A stretch of 64,000 nucleotides of DNA from Bacteroidales bacterium (GTDB lineage: Bacteria; Bacteroidota; Bacteroidia; Bacteroidales; JAIOZK01). Numbering within the stretch: the stretch's first letter is position 1; each line of letters begins with the position of its first letter. The position numbers were made by a program, and so were the translations under genes. The notes beneath the pieces were generated by a model. The model made no database searches. It was not told the DNA's origin and saw nothing but the letters and a program-made list of their open reading frames with translations. Positions 1-7,180 of this stretch are shown here, piece after piece. The stretch lies in NCBI GenBank assembly GCA_021740625.1, contig JAIOZK010000003.1, forward strand, positions 1-64,000. The letters are read 5' to 3'.

Positions 1-3
1 CGG

Positions 4-129
4 TTAGAACCGTTTTTGTGGCATCATTAGAACCGATCCCCTAGCATAATTAGAACCGTTTTTTGTGGCACTGTTTGAACCGGAATCACTGGCACTGATA
101 CTCCGAAATCTGTGGCACTGTTCAAACCG
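4..129. repeat. Six-copy 23-24 bp tandem repeat, IS21-like element end
   Basis: Six degenerate copies of a unit like TTAGAACCG-TTTTTGTGGCAC begin at about 4, 27, 50, 74, 97 and 121, a regular period of 23-24 bp. The core (T/A)GAACCG or AAACCG followed by TGGCAC recurs in most copies. Multiple short repeats at the ends are known for IS21-family insertion sequences, so this is probably the end of such an element whose body lies left of the window. No transposase is visible here, so the assignment is inference; the periodicity itself is direct. Confidence 0.6.
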
Positions 130-236
130 AAATATCCACATGAAATTATAACTATTGATAAGGCTATAATTGCAATAAATTTAACAACTATCCACAGTTT
201 TTCTATACAGTCTTTATTTATGTAAAATGTATTCAT
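27..236 (-). pseudogene. Small membrane protein, probably truncated by the repeat array
   Basis: This ORF starts directly after the TAA of the upstream lipoprotein gene with no gap, suggesting translational coupling. Residues 1-13 are polar and residues 14-34 form one hydrophobic segment (IVVKFIAIIALSIVIISCGY). From about residue 36 onward the coding DNA is the 23-24 bp tandem repeat, and the remaining 30 or so residues are low in conserved character. The simplest reading is a one-helix inner-membrane protein whose 3' part was replaced when a mobile element inserted. It could also be a chance ORF. Confidence 0.35.
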
Positions 237-689
237 TTAAAGATGTGTGTCAAATTTATTGATAATTGCTTCAATATCCAGATCACTATTCTCATCAACC
301 GGAAAAACAAAAACCCCCGATTTTCCAGTAAGACTATACGTAATAATTTTTTCCCTGGGACTTAAAAAAACCACCCGATCATTATTACAAGTGAAGACAT
401 ATCTATCTTCGGGGGTTTTGCTAATTTTTTCAACTTCCATCAATTCATCATTCCCATTATCATGTCTAATCACAATGGCTTTATTTTCTGGTATGAATAT
501 AAAGTCGCCTGCTAAATTCATGTCTTTGATAATTTCCAGATTTCCATTCTCATTAAGTGTTCCAAGTTGGGTTGTAGTAAATGTTATCTTTATCCCATTC
601 TTTTCAAAATCACTTTTGCTTTGTGAATTCATGCATGATGGAAAGAGGAAAGAAAATAGTGCTATTAGAATGCCTGGTGTTAATTTCAT
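237..689 (-). CDS. Small exported lipoprotein of unknown function
   Basis: The 150-residue product begins with a typical signal sequence (MKLTPGILIALFSFLFPSC) ending in a lipobox-like PSC, so Cys19 would be lipidated and the mature protein anchored to the outer or inner membrane. The mature part is about 130 residues, beta-rich and mixed in charge, without a motif I recognise. It has no enzyme signature. It sits upstream of the truncated membrane-protein ORF, to which it is directly joined. The antisense ORF of similar length lacks any protein-like features and was discarded. Confidence 0.6.
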   Translation of the reverse strand: MKLTPGILIALFSFLFPSCMNSQSKSDFEKNGIKITFTTTQLGTLNENGNLEIIKDMNLAGDFIFIPENKAIVIRHDNGNDELMEVEKISKTPEDRYVFTCNNDRVVFLSPREKIITYSLTGKSGVFVFPVDENSDLDIEAIINKFDTHL

Positions 690-1080
690 AATAATTTTGA
701 TTTGGTTAGCACACGGAAAATTATTAAAAACTTCTCATTCTATCAATAAATTTTTATGATACTTTTCAAAATTTCAAAAATGGATGAAAATAACGAAATG
801 ATTAACGATAATTCATCATAGAATTCGGGTAACGCAAAATCGAGAAAGTAAAAAAAAATTCAAACTTCAAAAAAGGTGCTGTCCAAAAAGGTTTGTTTTA
901 ATTTTGCGAAGGAAAACCACTTTATGAAAGTTATACTTTTACTGAACCTTCCAATTAAATAAAGCTAAATATATGTCCGTTCTGACATACCCAAGGTAAA
1001 AAAATATCTTCAAGACTCAATACATCGAACAAAGGGTGTTTGTTTATTTTAATTTTAACATTTTTTTTAACAGCCTTGGT
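690..1080. other. AT-rich intergenic stretch
   Basis: No convincing gene is seen. A short sequence GGTGCTGTCCAAAAAGG near 886-902 matches one arm of the inverted-repeat elements found at 22.8 and 59.7 kb, so it may be the remnant of such an element. The rest is AT-rich without obvious structure. Confidence 0.4.
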
Positions 1081-1257
1081 TTATTTGCTATTGTGAGCGT
1101 AGTACTTCCCAGCAACGAAAAAACAATAAACAGCAACACTAAGAGTAAGAATAATTGTTATTATTTCTTGAAAAAATATAGCATTCAATAATGCCAAAAT
1201 GACAAGAATAAAACCAATCAAAAAATATTCCGATTTATTATCTTTTTGATGCTCCAT
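1081..1257 (-). CDS. Two-helix small membrane protein (58 aa)
   Basis: An uninterrupted 58-codon frame starts at ATG, preceded by AAAGAAG, and ends in TAA. The product has a polar N-terminus (MEHQKDNKSEY), a first hydrophobic segment at about residues 12-29, a short turn with a Gln-Glu pair, a second hydrophobic segment at about 32-50, and a polar tail (GKYYAHNSK). A two-helix hairpin with polar ends is what a real small inner-membrane protein looks like, but I do not recognise a family. It is divergently oriented to the toxin-antitoxin pair that follows. Confidence 0.5.
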   Translation of the reverse strand: MEHQKDNKSEYFLIGFILVILALLNAIFFQEIITIILTLSVAVYCFFVAGKYYAHNSK

Positions 1258-1343
1258 AAAAACTTCTTTAGCAAGCAGATCTAAAAATGTTTAACAAGGT
1301 ACAAAATATCCTCTGTAGTCGTTTTCAATAAAAGAATATTTTG

Positions 1344-1351
1344 TAAATTTG
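1344..1351 (+). promoter_or_regulatory. -7 box for toxin-antitoxin operon
   Basis: TAAATTTG matches the Bacteroidota -7 consensus TAnnTTTG and lies 20 bp before the antitoxin start. A GTTTTC about 20 bp further upstream is a weak -33 candidate. Confidence 0.5.
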
Positions 1352-1371
1352 AGTTTAGAAACTTTTTAGAC

Positions 1372-1593
1372 ATGGATCTTAGCAGCTATATCAATTTGAA
1401 TTCATTATCAGAAGAGGCACGTAAAGAACTCAAGATATTTTATGATTTTCTTGTTTTCAAGTATCAGAAACCAAATCGGAAACATAATACTGAAGAAGAA
1501 AAGATAAAATCATTTGTAAATTTTGCTGAAAATCACCAAATAGAATTACCTAAAGATTATAAATTCAACCGTGAAGAAGCAAACAGAAGATAA
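1372..1593 (+). CDS. VapB-like antitoxin
   Basis: This 73-residue, highly charged protein precedes a PIN-domain toxin and overlaps it by 23 bp, the usual arrangement for a type II antitoxin that is made first and binds its toxin. An N-terminal helical segment (SSYINLNSLSEEARKELKIF) resembles the DUF2281-type antitoxins found with PIN toxins. The C-terminal half (EEEKIKSFVNFAENHQIELP) is probably the toxin-binding tail. DNA binding and autoregulation are expected from the family but not visible directly. The assignment relies mainly on context. Confidence 0.65.
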   Translation: MDLSSYINLNSLSEEARKELKIFYDFLVFKYQKPNRKHNTEEEKIKSFVNFAENHQIELPKDYKFNREEANRR

Positions 1594-2014
1594 AGTTTTT
1601 ATTGATACAAATATCCTGGTTTACTACTTTCAACAGAAGGATGAGCAGAAGAAAGAAATTTCAAGAAATCTTATTCATACTTATTTCACCCAAATTAATA
1701 TTAGTACACAGGTATTAGGAGAATTATTTTCAGTCATCACAAAACAAGGTAATCCAAGTGAAAAATCAACAAAAATTGTAAAAGCCTGTAAAGAGTATTT
1801 TGAGGTAAATGATGTTACAGTAAATACTGTAGATGATGCACTCGAAATACATAAGAAATACAAATATAGCTATTACGATAGTTTAGTTATTGCTTCAGCT
1901 TTGCAGGCTGGATGTACCATTTTATTTTCTGAGGACATGCACCATGGTCAGTTGATTTTTAAACGAATGAAAATTAAAAATCCTTTTAAATATTTCCCAA
2001 AAGTAAATCAATGA
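1571..2014 (+). CDS. PIN-domain ribonuclease toxin (VapC-like)
   Basis: The 147-residue product carries the acidic residues of a PIN-domain RNase: Asp12 in FIDTNILVYYF, Glu51 in QVLGELF, Asp103 in YYDSLVIASAL and Glu121/Asp122 in LFSEDM. VapC-type toxins cleave RNA with Mg2+ bound by these residues and are silenced by the partner antitoxin. The start is GTG inside the antitoxin gene, which fits translational coupling. The acidic set is complete, so the toxin looks intact. Its RNA target cannot be predicted. Confidence 0.85.
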   Translation: MKKQTEDKVFIDTNILVYYFQQKDEQKKEISRNLIHTYFTQINISTQVLGELFSVITKQGNPSEKSTKIVKACKEYFEVNDVTVNTVDDALEIHKKYKYSYYDSLVIASALQAGCTILFSEDMHHGQLIFKRMKIKNPFKYFPKVNQ

Positions 2015-2139
2015 TCTCTTTGTGTGCAGGCTAACCGCTTGGAATGAAGAATTAACAATTAATAATTAACAATTGGCTTGGTAATGCCATGTGTCTCCTA
2101 TATATAGGATCAGAGTGGGGCGATGACATACCTCCTTAT

Positions 2140-2172
2140 AATGATCCGGTGATTTTAGATCACCGGATCATT
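2140..2172. terminator. 14-bp stem hairpin after the toxin gene
   Basis: A perfect inverted repeat with arms AATGATCCGGTGAT and ATCACCGGATCATT around a 5-nt loop lies about 125 bp after the toxin stop. The following T-rich stretch is weak, so it may be a terminator or a REP-type repeat. Confidence 0.45.
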
Positions 2173-2256
2173 CTGTTTCAGGATCAAATTTGATGGGAAG
2201 ATTTAACTGTGTCCGCACCGGAATGCCCCGTTGCTTTAATTGGGATTTTTGCTTTT

Positions 2257-2520
2257 GCCCTTTCAGGGCGCTGCAAATGATACCCGAATGATCCTTTCAT
2301 GGGGCGATCCCCCATGCTATGGTATGCATGGCTTTCAGCCATTTGGTCCTGTTGCTGATTGTTTGTCCGATAGGAAGGCTGGCCGGAGAGTTTCCCGTAT
2401 TTTGAAGTTTGAACTAATTGCTTATGACATGTGGCTTCCGGCCCGAAGGGCCAGGATAACATAGCACAGGGCAACGCCCTGTGTCAGGATCATCAATGCA
2501 CATCCTTGCCCTGAAAGGGT
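2257..2520. repeat. Structured intergenic repeat with CCCTTTCAGGG borders
   Basis: The stretch is bounded by GCCCTTTCAGGGCG at the left and GCCCTGAAAGGGT at the right. Inside are several short palindromes, such as GGGGCGATCCCCC, GGCTTTCAGCC, GGCTTCCGGCCCGAAGGGCC and CAGGGCAACGCCCTG. The density of small GC-rich hairpins points to a non-coding dispersed repeat. ORFs crossing it on both strands show no protein-like character. A related CCCTGAAAGGG occurs alone at 45174-45184. Confidence 0.5.
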
Positions 2521-2533
2521 GGCATAAAATCAG

Positions 2534-3064
2534 TTAAACATTTTCAAGACCCTTTTCATAAGGTTTGGTATAGTTCCTGAATGTTTCAATATTCAGTTTA
2601 GGGATGATATAGGGTGCAAAGGATTGTATGGGCCGGTAGAGCGCAGAACCTTCTTCCAGTTTGGGGGTAAGTAGTTTGTTATCATCATCGAATAGCTGAA
2701 CGATATAGATCAGGATACTCAGGATAAATGCCCATTTCAAAACGCCGAAAACCAGACCAAAAAGCCTGTTCACAAAACCAAGCATCAGGATATCGATGAA
2801 TTTTTCAATGATCCTACCGATCACATAAATCACAAAAACCACAACAACAAAAGTGATGATGAAAGCAATGATGTTGACCCATTTTTCCGACATGTCGAAA
2901 TTCTGATCCAGCAATTCAGCTGCGTAAAATGAAAAATTAATGGCAGCATAAATCCCCAGGATCAATGCGGCAAGCGAAGCGATCTCGATCACGAAACCTT
3001 TGCGGTATCCCGCCCATGCGGCAAAGATCAAGGGTACGATCAGGATAATGTCCAGTACATTCAT
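2534..3064 (-). CDS. CvpA family inner-membrane protein
   Basis: The 176-residue product has four hydrophobic segments (about residues 2-18, 24-50, 63-86 and 102-124) and begins MNVLDIILIVPLIFAAWAGYRKGF, the N-terminal pattern of the CvpA family (in Escherichia coli, needed for colicin V export and implicated in envelope homeostasis). A polar C-terminal tail of about 50 residues follows the last helix. It is the last gene of the minus-strand group with the MlaE/MlaF-like genes, 6 bp after the ATPase stop, so it is probably co-transcribed. Whether it works with the lipid transporter is unknown. Confidence 0.85.
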   Translation of the reverse strand: MNVLDIILIVPLIFAAWAGYRKGFVIEIASLAALILGIYAAINFSFYAAELLDQNFDMSEKWVNIIAFIITFVVVVFVIYVIGRIIEKFIDILMLGFVNRLFGLVFGVLKWAFILSILIYIVQLFDDDNKLLTPKLEEGSALYRPIQSFAPYIIPKLNIETFRNYTKPYEKGLENV

Positions 3065-3070
3065 GCAGCT

Positions 3071-3814
3071 TTATTTTAATCTTTTGGTGAGTTCGGTTGA
3101 AAATACGAAATCGTTCAGTTCTTTATTATCCGTTTTCAGGATTTCATGCTTGTTTCCTTCCCACCAGAGCTCTCCTTTGTAAATGTAGGCAATCTTATCC
3201 CCGATGTTCAACACGGAGTTCATATCATGTGTGTTGACTACCGTGGTCATCTGGTATTCTTCGGTTAACTCGCTGATCAGGTCATCGATCAGGCCGCTGG
3301 TTCTGGGGTCCAGTCCTGAATTGGGTTCATCGCAAAAAAGATATTTGGGGTTCATGGAGATGGCCCGGGCAATGGCTACTCTCTTTTTCATCCCGCCACT
3401 CAGTTCTGAGGGAAGCAGTCTGTTCACATTTTCCAGGTCTACACGATCCAGGCAGAAATTGACCCGTTCCAGTTTCTCTTCATAAGATTTATCGGAAAAC
3501 ATATTGAGTGGGAACATGACGTTTTGTTCAACAGTCATGGAATCAAAAAGGGCTGCACCCTGAAAGAGCATCCCAAGTTCTTTCCGTATGTCTTTTTTCT
3601 GCTTGAAGGACATATCCGAAATATTTCTCCCGTCATATTCTACCCTGCCTTTGTCGACATCAAACAAACCCACCAGGCATTTCATCAAGACCGTTTTTCC
3701 CGAGCCGCTTTGCCCGATGATCAGGTTGGTCTTGCCGGGTTCGAAGCTTGCGCTGATGTCTTTCAATACATCATTGTCGCCAAAGGATTTCGATATGTTT
3801 TTGGCTTCTATCAT
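3071..3814 (-). CDS. MlaF-like ABC transporter ATP-binding protein
   Basis: The 247-residue ATPase contains Walker A GQSGSGKT (residues 34-41), the ABC signature LSGGMKKR, Walker B YLFCDEP followed by NSGLDPR, and a switch His in VVNTHDM. This is the form seen in MlaF-type ATPases that power MlaE-family permeases in phospholipid transport between the membranes. I chose the ATG that overlaps the permease stop by 4 bp (ATGA). A longer in-frame extension lies entirely in the permease gene and is unlikely to be used. No MlaD (MCE) gene follows; a CvpA-like gene does. Confidence 0.88.
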   Translation of the reverse strand: MIEAKNISKSFGDNDVLKDISASFEPGKTNLIIGQSGSGKTVLMKCLVGLFDVDKGRVEYDGRNISDMSFKQKKDIRKELGMLFQGAALFDSMTVEQNVMFPLNMFSDKSYEEKLERVNFCLDRVDLENVNRLLPSELSGGMKKRVAIARAISMNPKYLFCDEPNSGLDPRTSGLIDDLISELTEEYQMTTVVNTHDMNSVLNIGDKIAYIYKGELWWEGNKHEILKTDNKELNDFVFSTELTKRLK

Positions 3815-4557
3815 GTAAGGAGGATCTGTGTGAGAATCAGGTTGAAAACAATGATCAGGATGCTGCTGTAAACAACGGCTTTGGTACTGTTGGTGCCAAC
3901 CTCCAGCGAGCCACCTTCCACATAATATCCCATATAACCCGAAACCGAGGTGATGATGAAAGCGAATACGACTGTTTTCACCATGGCATAGAAAACGGTG
4001 TAACCATCGAACCAGAAACGAAGTCCCTCGATGTAATCCTGGGGTGTGACAAGATTGGTCAGGGCTGCTACCAGCCATCCGCCGAACAAAGCAATTCCAA
4101 TACTGATGATGATCAGGGCCGGGTTGATGATCATGGCAGCAGTGATCTTGGGCAGGATCAGGAAGTTTGGTGGATTTACTCCCATGATTTTCAATGCATC
4201 GATTTGTTCGGAAACCCGCATGCTGCCAATCTCGGAAGCAATCCTTGATCCGACCTTTCCTGCAAGGATCAGGCTCACAATGGTAGGGGAAAATTCAAGA
4301 ATGACGGATTGACGGGTTGTGAATCCGACCATGGTCATAGGAATCAGGGGTGAATCGATATTGTAAGCGGTTTGCATAGCTACAACAGCTCCCATGAAAA
4401 TGGATATGATGGCCACAATACCGATAGAATCAACACCGAGGTTTTTAAACTCCCTGAAGAGGTGTGACCAGAAAACACGGTCCCTGTCGGGGCGTTTGAA
4501 TGCCTCGGTTATTAATATGCAATACCGGCCGGTATGATAGAAGAAATTGTGCTTCAT
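3811..4557 (-). CDS. MlaE-like lipid ABC transporter permease
   Basis: The 248-residue product has an N-terminal amphipathic segment, then about five hydrophobic segments. It carries the family region around residues 88-125 (EFSPTIVSLILAGKVGSRIA, EIGSMRVSEQIDALKIMGVN), which is highly conserved in MlaE permeases and contacts the MlaF ATPase. MlaE works with MCE proteins to move phospholipids across the periplasm. It is first in the permease-ATPase-CvpA operon and diverges from a small lipoprotein gene. The MCE partner must be encoded elsewhere. Confidence 0.88.
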   Translation of the reverse strand: MKHNFFYHTGRYCILITEAFKRPDRDRVFWSHLFREFKNLGVDSIGIVAIISIFMGAVVAMQTAYNIDSPLIPMTMVGFTTRQSVILEFSPTIVSLILAGKVGSRIASEIGSMRVSEQIDALKIMGVNPPNFLILPKITAAMIINPALIIISIGIALFGGWLVAALTNLVTPQDYIEGLRFWFDGYTVFYAMVKTVVFAFIITSVSGYMGYYVEGGSLEVGTNSTKAVVYSSILIIVFNLILTQILLT

Positions 4558-4583
4558 TTTACAAATGCTAATTTAAACATAAA

Positions 4584-4633
4584 ATACAAAATAAGCACTG
4601 GATTGAAATTTCAATCCAGTGCTTATTTTGTAT
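4584..4633. repeat. Perfect 50-bp palindrome in a divergent intergenic region
   Basis: The sequence reads the same on both strands for 25 bp each side of 4608/4609, with no loop; each half contains ATAAGCACTGGATTGAAA. It lies between two genes transcribed away from each other, where a terminator is not expected. It could be a large operator, a cruciform-forming site or a recent inverted duplication. Confidence 0.8.
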
Positions 4634-4641
4634 AATGTGCT

Positions 4642-4649
4642 TACTTTTG
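4642..4649 (+). promoter_or_regulatory. -7 box for lipoprotein-SprT operon
   Basis: TACTTTTG matches TAnnTTTG and lies 19 bp before the lipoprotein ATG, just downstream of the 50-bp palindrome, so factors binding the palindrome could control it. Confidence 0.5.
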
Positions 4650-4668
4650 TTTCGTTTTGATAGGTGAA

Positions 4669-4854
4669 ATGAAAGTTATTAAAGGTAGCATAATTTTGAT
4701 ATTCATCGTGATATTTCTTTTACCTGCATGTTCCAGGCACCATCATCCCGGGCGTCGTAAGTTAAAGAAAAAAGATTGCGATTGCCCTTCTTGGACTTAT
4801 CAGAAAAATGTCAAACAGCTTCCTGATTTGAAAAGCGATGGAAAAAAGATATAA
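4669..4854 (+). CDS. Small lipoprotein (61 aa)
   Basis: The product starts MKVIKGSIILIFIVIFLLPAC, a signal sequence with lipobox LPAC, so the Cys after it would be lipidated. The mature part is only about 40 residues, rich in His, Lys and Arg, with a Cys pair (DCDC). I chose the ATG preceded by AGGTGA; an in-frame TTG four codons earlier lies close to the promoter box. The 3' end overlaps the SprT-like gene by 17 bp, so the two are coupled. Function unknown. Confidence 0.6.
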   Translation: MKVIKGSIILIFIVIFLLPACSRHHHPGRRKLKKKDCDCPSWTYQKNVKQLPDLKSDGKKI

Positions 4855-5452
4855 GGACATGCTGCAAAAATATATTCCGCAGGCTGCAGTTGAACAGGTT
4901 TACGAATGGTTGCGTGAATATAAAGTACATTTGCGTATCAGCCGAGCAAGAGCTACCAAACACGGTGATTACCGTTCCCCCCTCAATGGAAAGGGTCACA
5001 AAATATCCGTCAACCACAATTTAAATCCATATGCTTTCCTGATCACACTTGTGCATGAGCTGGCCCACCTGATCGTTTGGGAAAACCACAAAAACAGGGT
5101 CAGCCCGCATGGAAAAGAATGGAAAACAATTTTTAAAAACCTAATGCAACCCTTGTTGATGGAGGAGGTATTCCCGGCAGATGTAGAGAAAGTGCTCGGA
5201 AAATATCTCAGAAATGCGAAAGCTTCCAGCGGTTCTGATACCGAACTTACCAAAGTCTTGAACCTTTACGATCAGGTTACAGGCTTCATACTCGAAGATC
5301 TTGAAGAAGGAAGTATTTTCCGTGTGGAAACCGGGAAAACATTCCGAAAAGGGCAAAAGCTTCGTAAAAGATACCAGTGTGTGTGCCTTGATAACAACAG
5401 AAATTACCTTGTGAACCCTGTGGCCAGAGTTACTCCTTTAGATCAAAGCTGA
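4838..5452 (+). CDS. SprT-like zinc metalloprotein
   Basis: The 204-residue protein has the zinc-binding motif HELAH at residues 73-77 and a downstream HGKEW (91-95), the pattern of SprT-like domains (HExxH with a third His ligand). In eukaryotes this family includes Spartan, which cleaves DNA-protein crosslinks; bacterial members are mostly uncharacterised. The N-terminal 70 residues are basic and helical, compatible with nucleic-acid contact. The last 60 residues (RVETGKTFRKGQKLRKRYQC) are rich in Lys and Arg. No signal peptide is present, so it is cytoplasmic. Confidence 0.8.
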   Translation: MEKRYKDMLQKYIPQAAVEQVYEWLREYKVHLRISRARATKHGDYRSPLNGKGHKISVNHNLNPYAFLITLVHELAHLIVWENHKNRVSPHGKEWKTIFKNLMQPLLMEEVFPADVEKVLGKYLRNAKASSGSDTELTKVLNLYDQVTGFILEDLEEGSIFRVETGKTFRKGQKLRKRYQCVCLDNNRNYLVNPVARVTPLDQS

Positions 5453-5710
5453 TCAATTGAAATAGAATGTAATGATGCTGGGTGCTAGAAACTGGACTAG
5501 ATACTAGATCACTGCAATCTGGTTATACGCCAAAAGATTCCCTGGCTCCTTGCCTTGCCGGTAGGCACGGCGCTGCTAATGACGTACTTTTCAACTATCT
5601 GTATTTCAAAAATAATGTCGAATGTCGAATAATGAATAACCAATGTCGAACGGGGCAAAGCAAATATCCAACTTCCAGAATCCAGCATCCAGCATCAAGC
5701 TTCATTTTCT

Positions 5711-5718
5711 TATCTTTG
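5711..5718 (+). promoter_or_regulatory. -7 box for mannose-1-phosphate guanylyltransferase
   Basis: TATCTTTG fits TAnnTTTG and lies 25 bp before the ATG. The 250 bp before it hold no gene I can support. Confidence 0.55.
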
Positions 5719-5743
5719 TACGGCAAACCGAATATTATTAATT

Positions 5744-6856
5744 ATGAGCAAAAAGGAAAACCGCTATTGCGTAATCATGGCCGGCGGGGTTGGCGCCAGG
5801 TTCTGGCCCATGAGCAGGACTTCACATCCCAAGCAATTTATCGACATCCTGGGTACAGGACAAACGCTGATACAACAAACTTTCGAACGTTTCGAAAGAG
5901 TTTGTCCGAAGGAAAATATCCTGATCGTAACCAACGAGATATACAAGGACATGGTGCTTGATCAGCTCCCGGGAATTAACGAGGAGCAGGTGGTTTGTGA
6001 ACCGGCTCGCAGAAATACTGCCCCCTGCATTGCATATGCCAATTATAAAATACATGCAAAAAATCCCAATGCAGTTGTGGTGGTGGCTCCTTCCGATCAT
6101 ATTATCCTAAAAGAAAAAGAATTTGAAAATGTAATACTTTCCGCTCTGGAAGCTGTAAACGAAAATGATTGGCTGCTTACCTTGGGAATCAAACCCAGTA
6201 GACCTGATACAGGTTATGGCTATATACAATTTAATGATGATGAAACATATGAAAAAAATACACAGATCAAAAAGGTGAAAACCTTTACCGAAAAACCCAA
6301 CCTGGAACTGGCTGAATCCTTCCTGGCAAGCGGGGATTTCCTATGGAATTCGGGCATTTTTATCTGGTCTTTGAACAGCATCATGAAAGCTTTTAAAAAA
6401 TACCTGGATGATGTTGATGTTATTTTCAGGGAAGGGATCGGGAAATACAACGGGCCTGAAGAAGCCGGATTCATTGACAAAGCATATTCCATCTGCAAAA
6501 ACATTTCAATTGACTATGGTGTCATGGAAGATGCCAGCAAAGGGGAAGACAGCAATGTTTTCGTGCTGGCATCCGATTTCGGCTGGTCTGACCTGGGTAC
6601 ATGGGGCTCTCTTTATGACATACGATCGAAGGATGAAAATCAGAATGCCATCATTGGCAAAAATGTTCTTACGTATGATACACAAAATTGCATCGTGAAC
6701 GTACCAAAAGACAAACTGGTGGTTTTGCAGGGTCTGGATGATTTTATCGTGGTGGAAGATGAAGGAATCCTGCTGGTATGCAACAAACAGGATGAACAGA
6801 AGCTGCGTGAGATCGTAAACGACCTAAAGGCAAAAAAAGGGGAAGAATACGTATAA
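5744..6856 (+). CDS. manC: Mannose-1-phosphate guanylyltransferase
   Basis: The 370-residue enzyme makes GDP-mannose from GTP and mannose-1-phosphate, the precursor for GDP-fucose and mannose-containing glycans. The nucleotide-binding motif AGGVGARFWPMSR is at residues 13-25. EPARRNTAPCIAYA, the substrate-site FTEKP and the typical ASDFGWSDLGTWGSL follow. It lacks the C-terminal phosphomannose isomerase domain of bifunctional ManC proteins, so it is the short form common in Bacteroidota. It stands alone between repeat-rich intergenic regions. Confidence 0.93.
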   Translation: MSKKENRYCVIMAGGVGARFWPMSRTSHPKQFIDILGTGQTLIQQTFERFERVCPKENILIVTNEIYKDMVLDQLPGINEEQVVCEPARRNTAPCIAYANYKIHAKNPNAVVVVAPSDHIILKEKEFENVILSALEAVNENDWLLTLGIKPSRPDTGYGYIQFNDDETYEKNTQIKKVKTFTEKPNLELAESFLASGDFLWNSGIFIWSLNSIMKAFKKYLDDVDVIFREGIGKYNGPEEAGFIDKAYSICKNISIDYGVMEDASKGEDSNVFVLASDFGWSDLGTWGSLYDIRSKDENQNAIIGKNVLTYDTQNCIVNVPKDKLVVLQGLDDFIVVEDEGILLVCNKQDEQKLREIVNDLKAKKGEEYV

Positions 6857-6865
6857 ATTGCAAAT

Positions 6866-7017
6866 GAGGTGTTGTGCGGTTTGAGTGTAAATAATTAATA
6901 ATCAGGGTCACACTGAGCGAAGTCGAAGTGTGATGGCCCAGTCTTCGACTCCCTGCCTAGCCGGCAGGCAAGGCGCTCAGACTGACAGCCACTGTCTTAC
7001 AAAATCGAACCGCACAA
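6866..7017. repeat. Intergenic inverted-repeat element
   Basis: Arms GTTGTGCGGTTTG and CGAACCGCACAAC lie about 120 bp apart. Between them are two hairpins, TCACACT-GAGCGAAGTCGA-AGTGTGA and CCTGCCTAGCCGGCAGG. The inner GAGCGAAGTCGA also occurs in the elements at 22.8 and 59.7 kb, so these belong to a dispersed family. The rest of the stretch up to the next gene is AT-rich and empty. Confidence 0.55.
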
Positions 7018-7180
7018 CGTGTTATAAATAACGAATTACAAAAAACAAATAAAATCCAATTTACAAAGGACAATGACCAAAACCCGCGATTATTTGCTTC
7101 GATTGTTTGGAAATTCGAATTTTGATCATTGTTACTTATTTGGTATTTGATATTTGTTATTGGTGTTTGGTTCATTTAAG

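Noticed and set aside
247-759. 170-codon ORF on the plus strand
   Set aside because: It lies antisense to the lipoprotein gene and shows no domain or signal typical of a protein.
2184-2474. 96-codon ORF on the minus strand
   Set aside because: It crosses a region of small GC-rich palindromes and its residues simply reflect the repeat.
5482-5961. 159-codon ORF before and across the manC start
   Set aside because: It runs through low-complexity intergenic sequence into manC in another frame.
6957-7175. 72-codon ORF on the minus strand
   Set aside because: It overlaps the intergenic inverted repeats and has AT-driven, non-conserved composition.
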